DNA of 5,769 nucleotides from Candidatus Sabulitectum sp. (GTDB lineage: Bacteria > Fermentibacterota > Fermentibacteria > Fermentibacterales > JCC-6), in NCBI GenBank assembly GCA_023136985.1, contig JAGLQD010000530.1, forward strand, positions 1-5,769, read 5' to 3'. The notes under the pieces were generated by a model that saw only the letters and a list, made by a program, of their open reading frames with translations, was not told the origin of the DNA and did not search any database. Positions 5,042 through 5,769 of the stretch are shown here, in pieces; positions within the stretch are counted from its first letter, which is position 1, and each line of letters begins with the position of its first letter. Both the position numbers and the translations under genes were made by a program.

Positions 5042-5769
5042 ATGAGGATTGCAGATATCTACAAAAAAGACAAGCCGGTTCTCTCCCTTGAGGTGTTTCC
5101 TCCAAAACCTGGGCACAGTCTCAAAACTATTTTTCGAACTCTGGATCATCTGTGCGATCTGAATCCTTCATTTGTCAGTGTTACGTATGCTTCCCAGGGA
5201 GAATCTTCCAGCAGAACAGTTGAAATTGCCACTCGAGTAAGAGATGAATACGGCTGTGAATCACTTGCGCACATAACATGCATAGGTCATACAAAAGAGG
5301 AAATTACTTCCGTACTGAATGATCTGGAAGCCCGCAAAGTAGGAAATGTTCTTGCTCTTCGCGGAGATATGCCTGCAGATCTATCCGGAGTAAGTCGGGA
5401 TTATCGTTTTGCAAGCGAACTGATCGCAGAGATTGCTTCAAGAGGAAGCTTCTGCGTCGGTGCCGCTGCATACCCGGAAGGGCACATTGAAGCGAGAAGA
5501 ATCAGCCACGATCTGGACAATCTGAAGCGCAAGGTGGATGCAGGTGCCGAATTCCTTATCACTCAGTTGTTTTTTGACAACAGGATCTTTTATGACTTCA
5601 TGGAGCGGGCACGATACAGAAACATTCATGTACCTGTTATTCCGGGAATAATGCCTATTCTGAATTACAAGCAGATCAAGAGAATTCTAATGATGTGCGA
5701 GGTTTCTGTTCCAGCCAAACTTATGAACATGTTCGATAAGTACTCACATAACCCTGATGATCTTGCCAG
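5042..5769 (+). CDS. metF: 5,10-methylenetetrahydrofolate reductase, 3' end missing
   Basis: The frame runs to the window end with 242 residues, against about 290 for bacterial MetF. The enzyme is a cytoplasmic FAD-dependent TIM barrel that reduces 5,10-methylene-THF to 5-methyl-THF, the methyl donor for homocysteine. Family marks in order: LSLEVFPPK (14-22) with the catalytic-type glutamate E17, SVTYASQG (46-53), HITCIGHT (77-84), ALRGDMP (105-111) whose aspartate contacts the flavin in E. coli MetF, ITQLFFDN (173-180) and PGIMPI (201-206). The ATG is preceded by GAAAGG with 9-nt spacing. It is divergent from the homocysteine operon, which makes its co-substrate. No truncation or frameshift is seen before the window end. 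Confidence 0.95.
   Translation, partial: MRIADIYKKDKPVLSLEVFPPKPGHSLKTIFRTLDHLCDLNPSFVSVTYASQGESSSRTVEIATRVRDEYGCESLAHITCIGHTKEEITSVLNDLEARKVGNVLALRGDMPADLSGVSRDYRFASELIAEIASRGSFCVGAAAYPEGHIEARRISHDLDNLKRKVDAGAEFLITQLFFDNRIFYDFMERARYRNIHVPVIPGIMPILNYKQIKRILMMCEVSVPAKLMNMFDKYSHNPDDLA

Noticed and set aside
4815..5105. 96-codon minus-strand frame spanning the aptamer and the metF start.
   Set aside because: It overlaps the metF N-terminus, the promoter and the structured leader, and its composition is not protein-like.

Overview
The window joins two kinds of DNA. Positions 1-2699 look like one end of an integrated mobile element: AT-rich by eye, with a Cro/C1-type regulator (5' end cut off), a small helical ORF of the kind that accompanies recombinases, and a complete large serine recombinase. 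Positions 2724-5769 are more GC-balanced and carry a sulfur/one-carbon block for methionine synthesis. On the minus strand lie a COG2122/UPF0280 protein and a COG1900/DUF39 'homocysteine biosynthesis' protein, overlapping by 8 bp. Divergently, on the plus strand, lies metF (5,10-methylenetetrahydrofolate reductase), cut by the window end. Homocysteine from the first pair and methyl-THF from MetF are the two substrates of methionine synthase.

The COG1900/COG2122 route (aspartate semialdehyde plus sulfide to homocysteine) was worked out in methanogens and also occurs in anaerobic bacteria. The bacterial-type promoter, the U-tract terminator and the serine recombinase point to an anaerobic or sulfide-exposed bacterium. 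The phylum cannot be fixed from this window.

The most interesting part is the 454-base gap between the divergent genes (4588-5041). On the minus strand it holds a strong sigma70-like promoter, then an RNA starting within a few bases of the predicted +1 that resembles the SAM-I/SAM-IV riboswitch clan. The RNA has AUCAAGAG, a P3 helix with AACC/GGUG, a GNRA-capped hairpin and a closing GAUG. It is followed by an intrinsic terminator whose stem is fully paired only on the minus strand. This is a plausible SAM-sensing attenuator for the homocysteine operon. Its P2 is unusually small, one pair next to the expected binding site is swapped, and a SAM-IV-like pseudoknot is possible. Between the terminator and the COG2122 start is a further ~220-nt leader with a possible 41-codon ORF, whose frame continues after one stop to a TAATG junction with the COG2122 start.

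The recombinase stop and the COG1900 stop converge with only 24 bp between them, so the element end probably lies at or inside the 3' end of the homocysteine gene.
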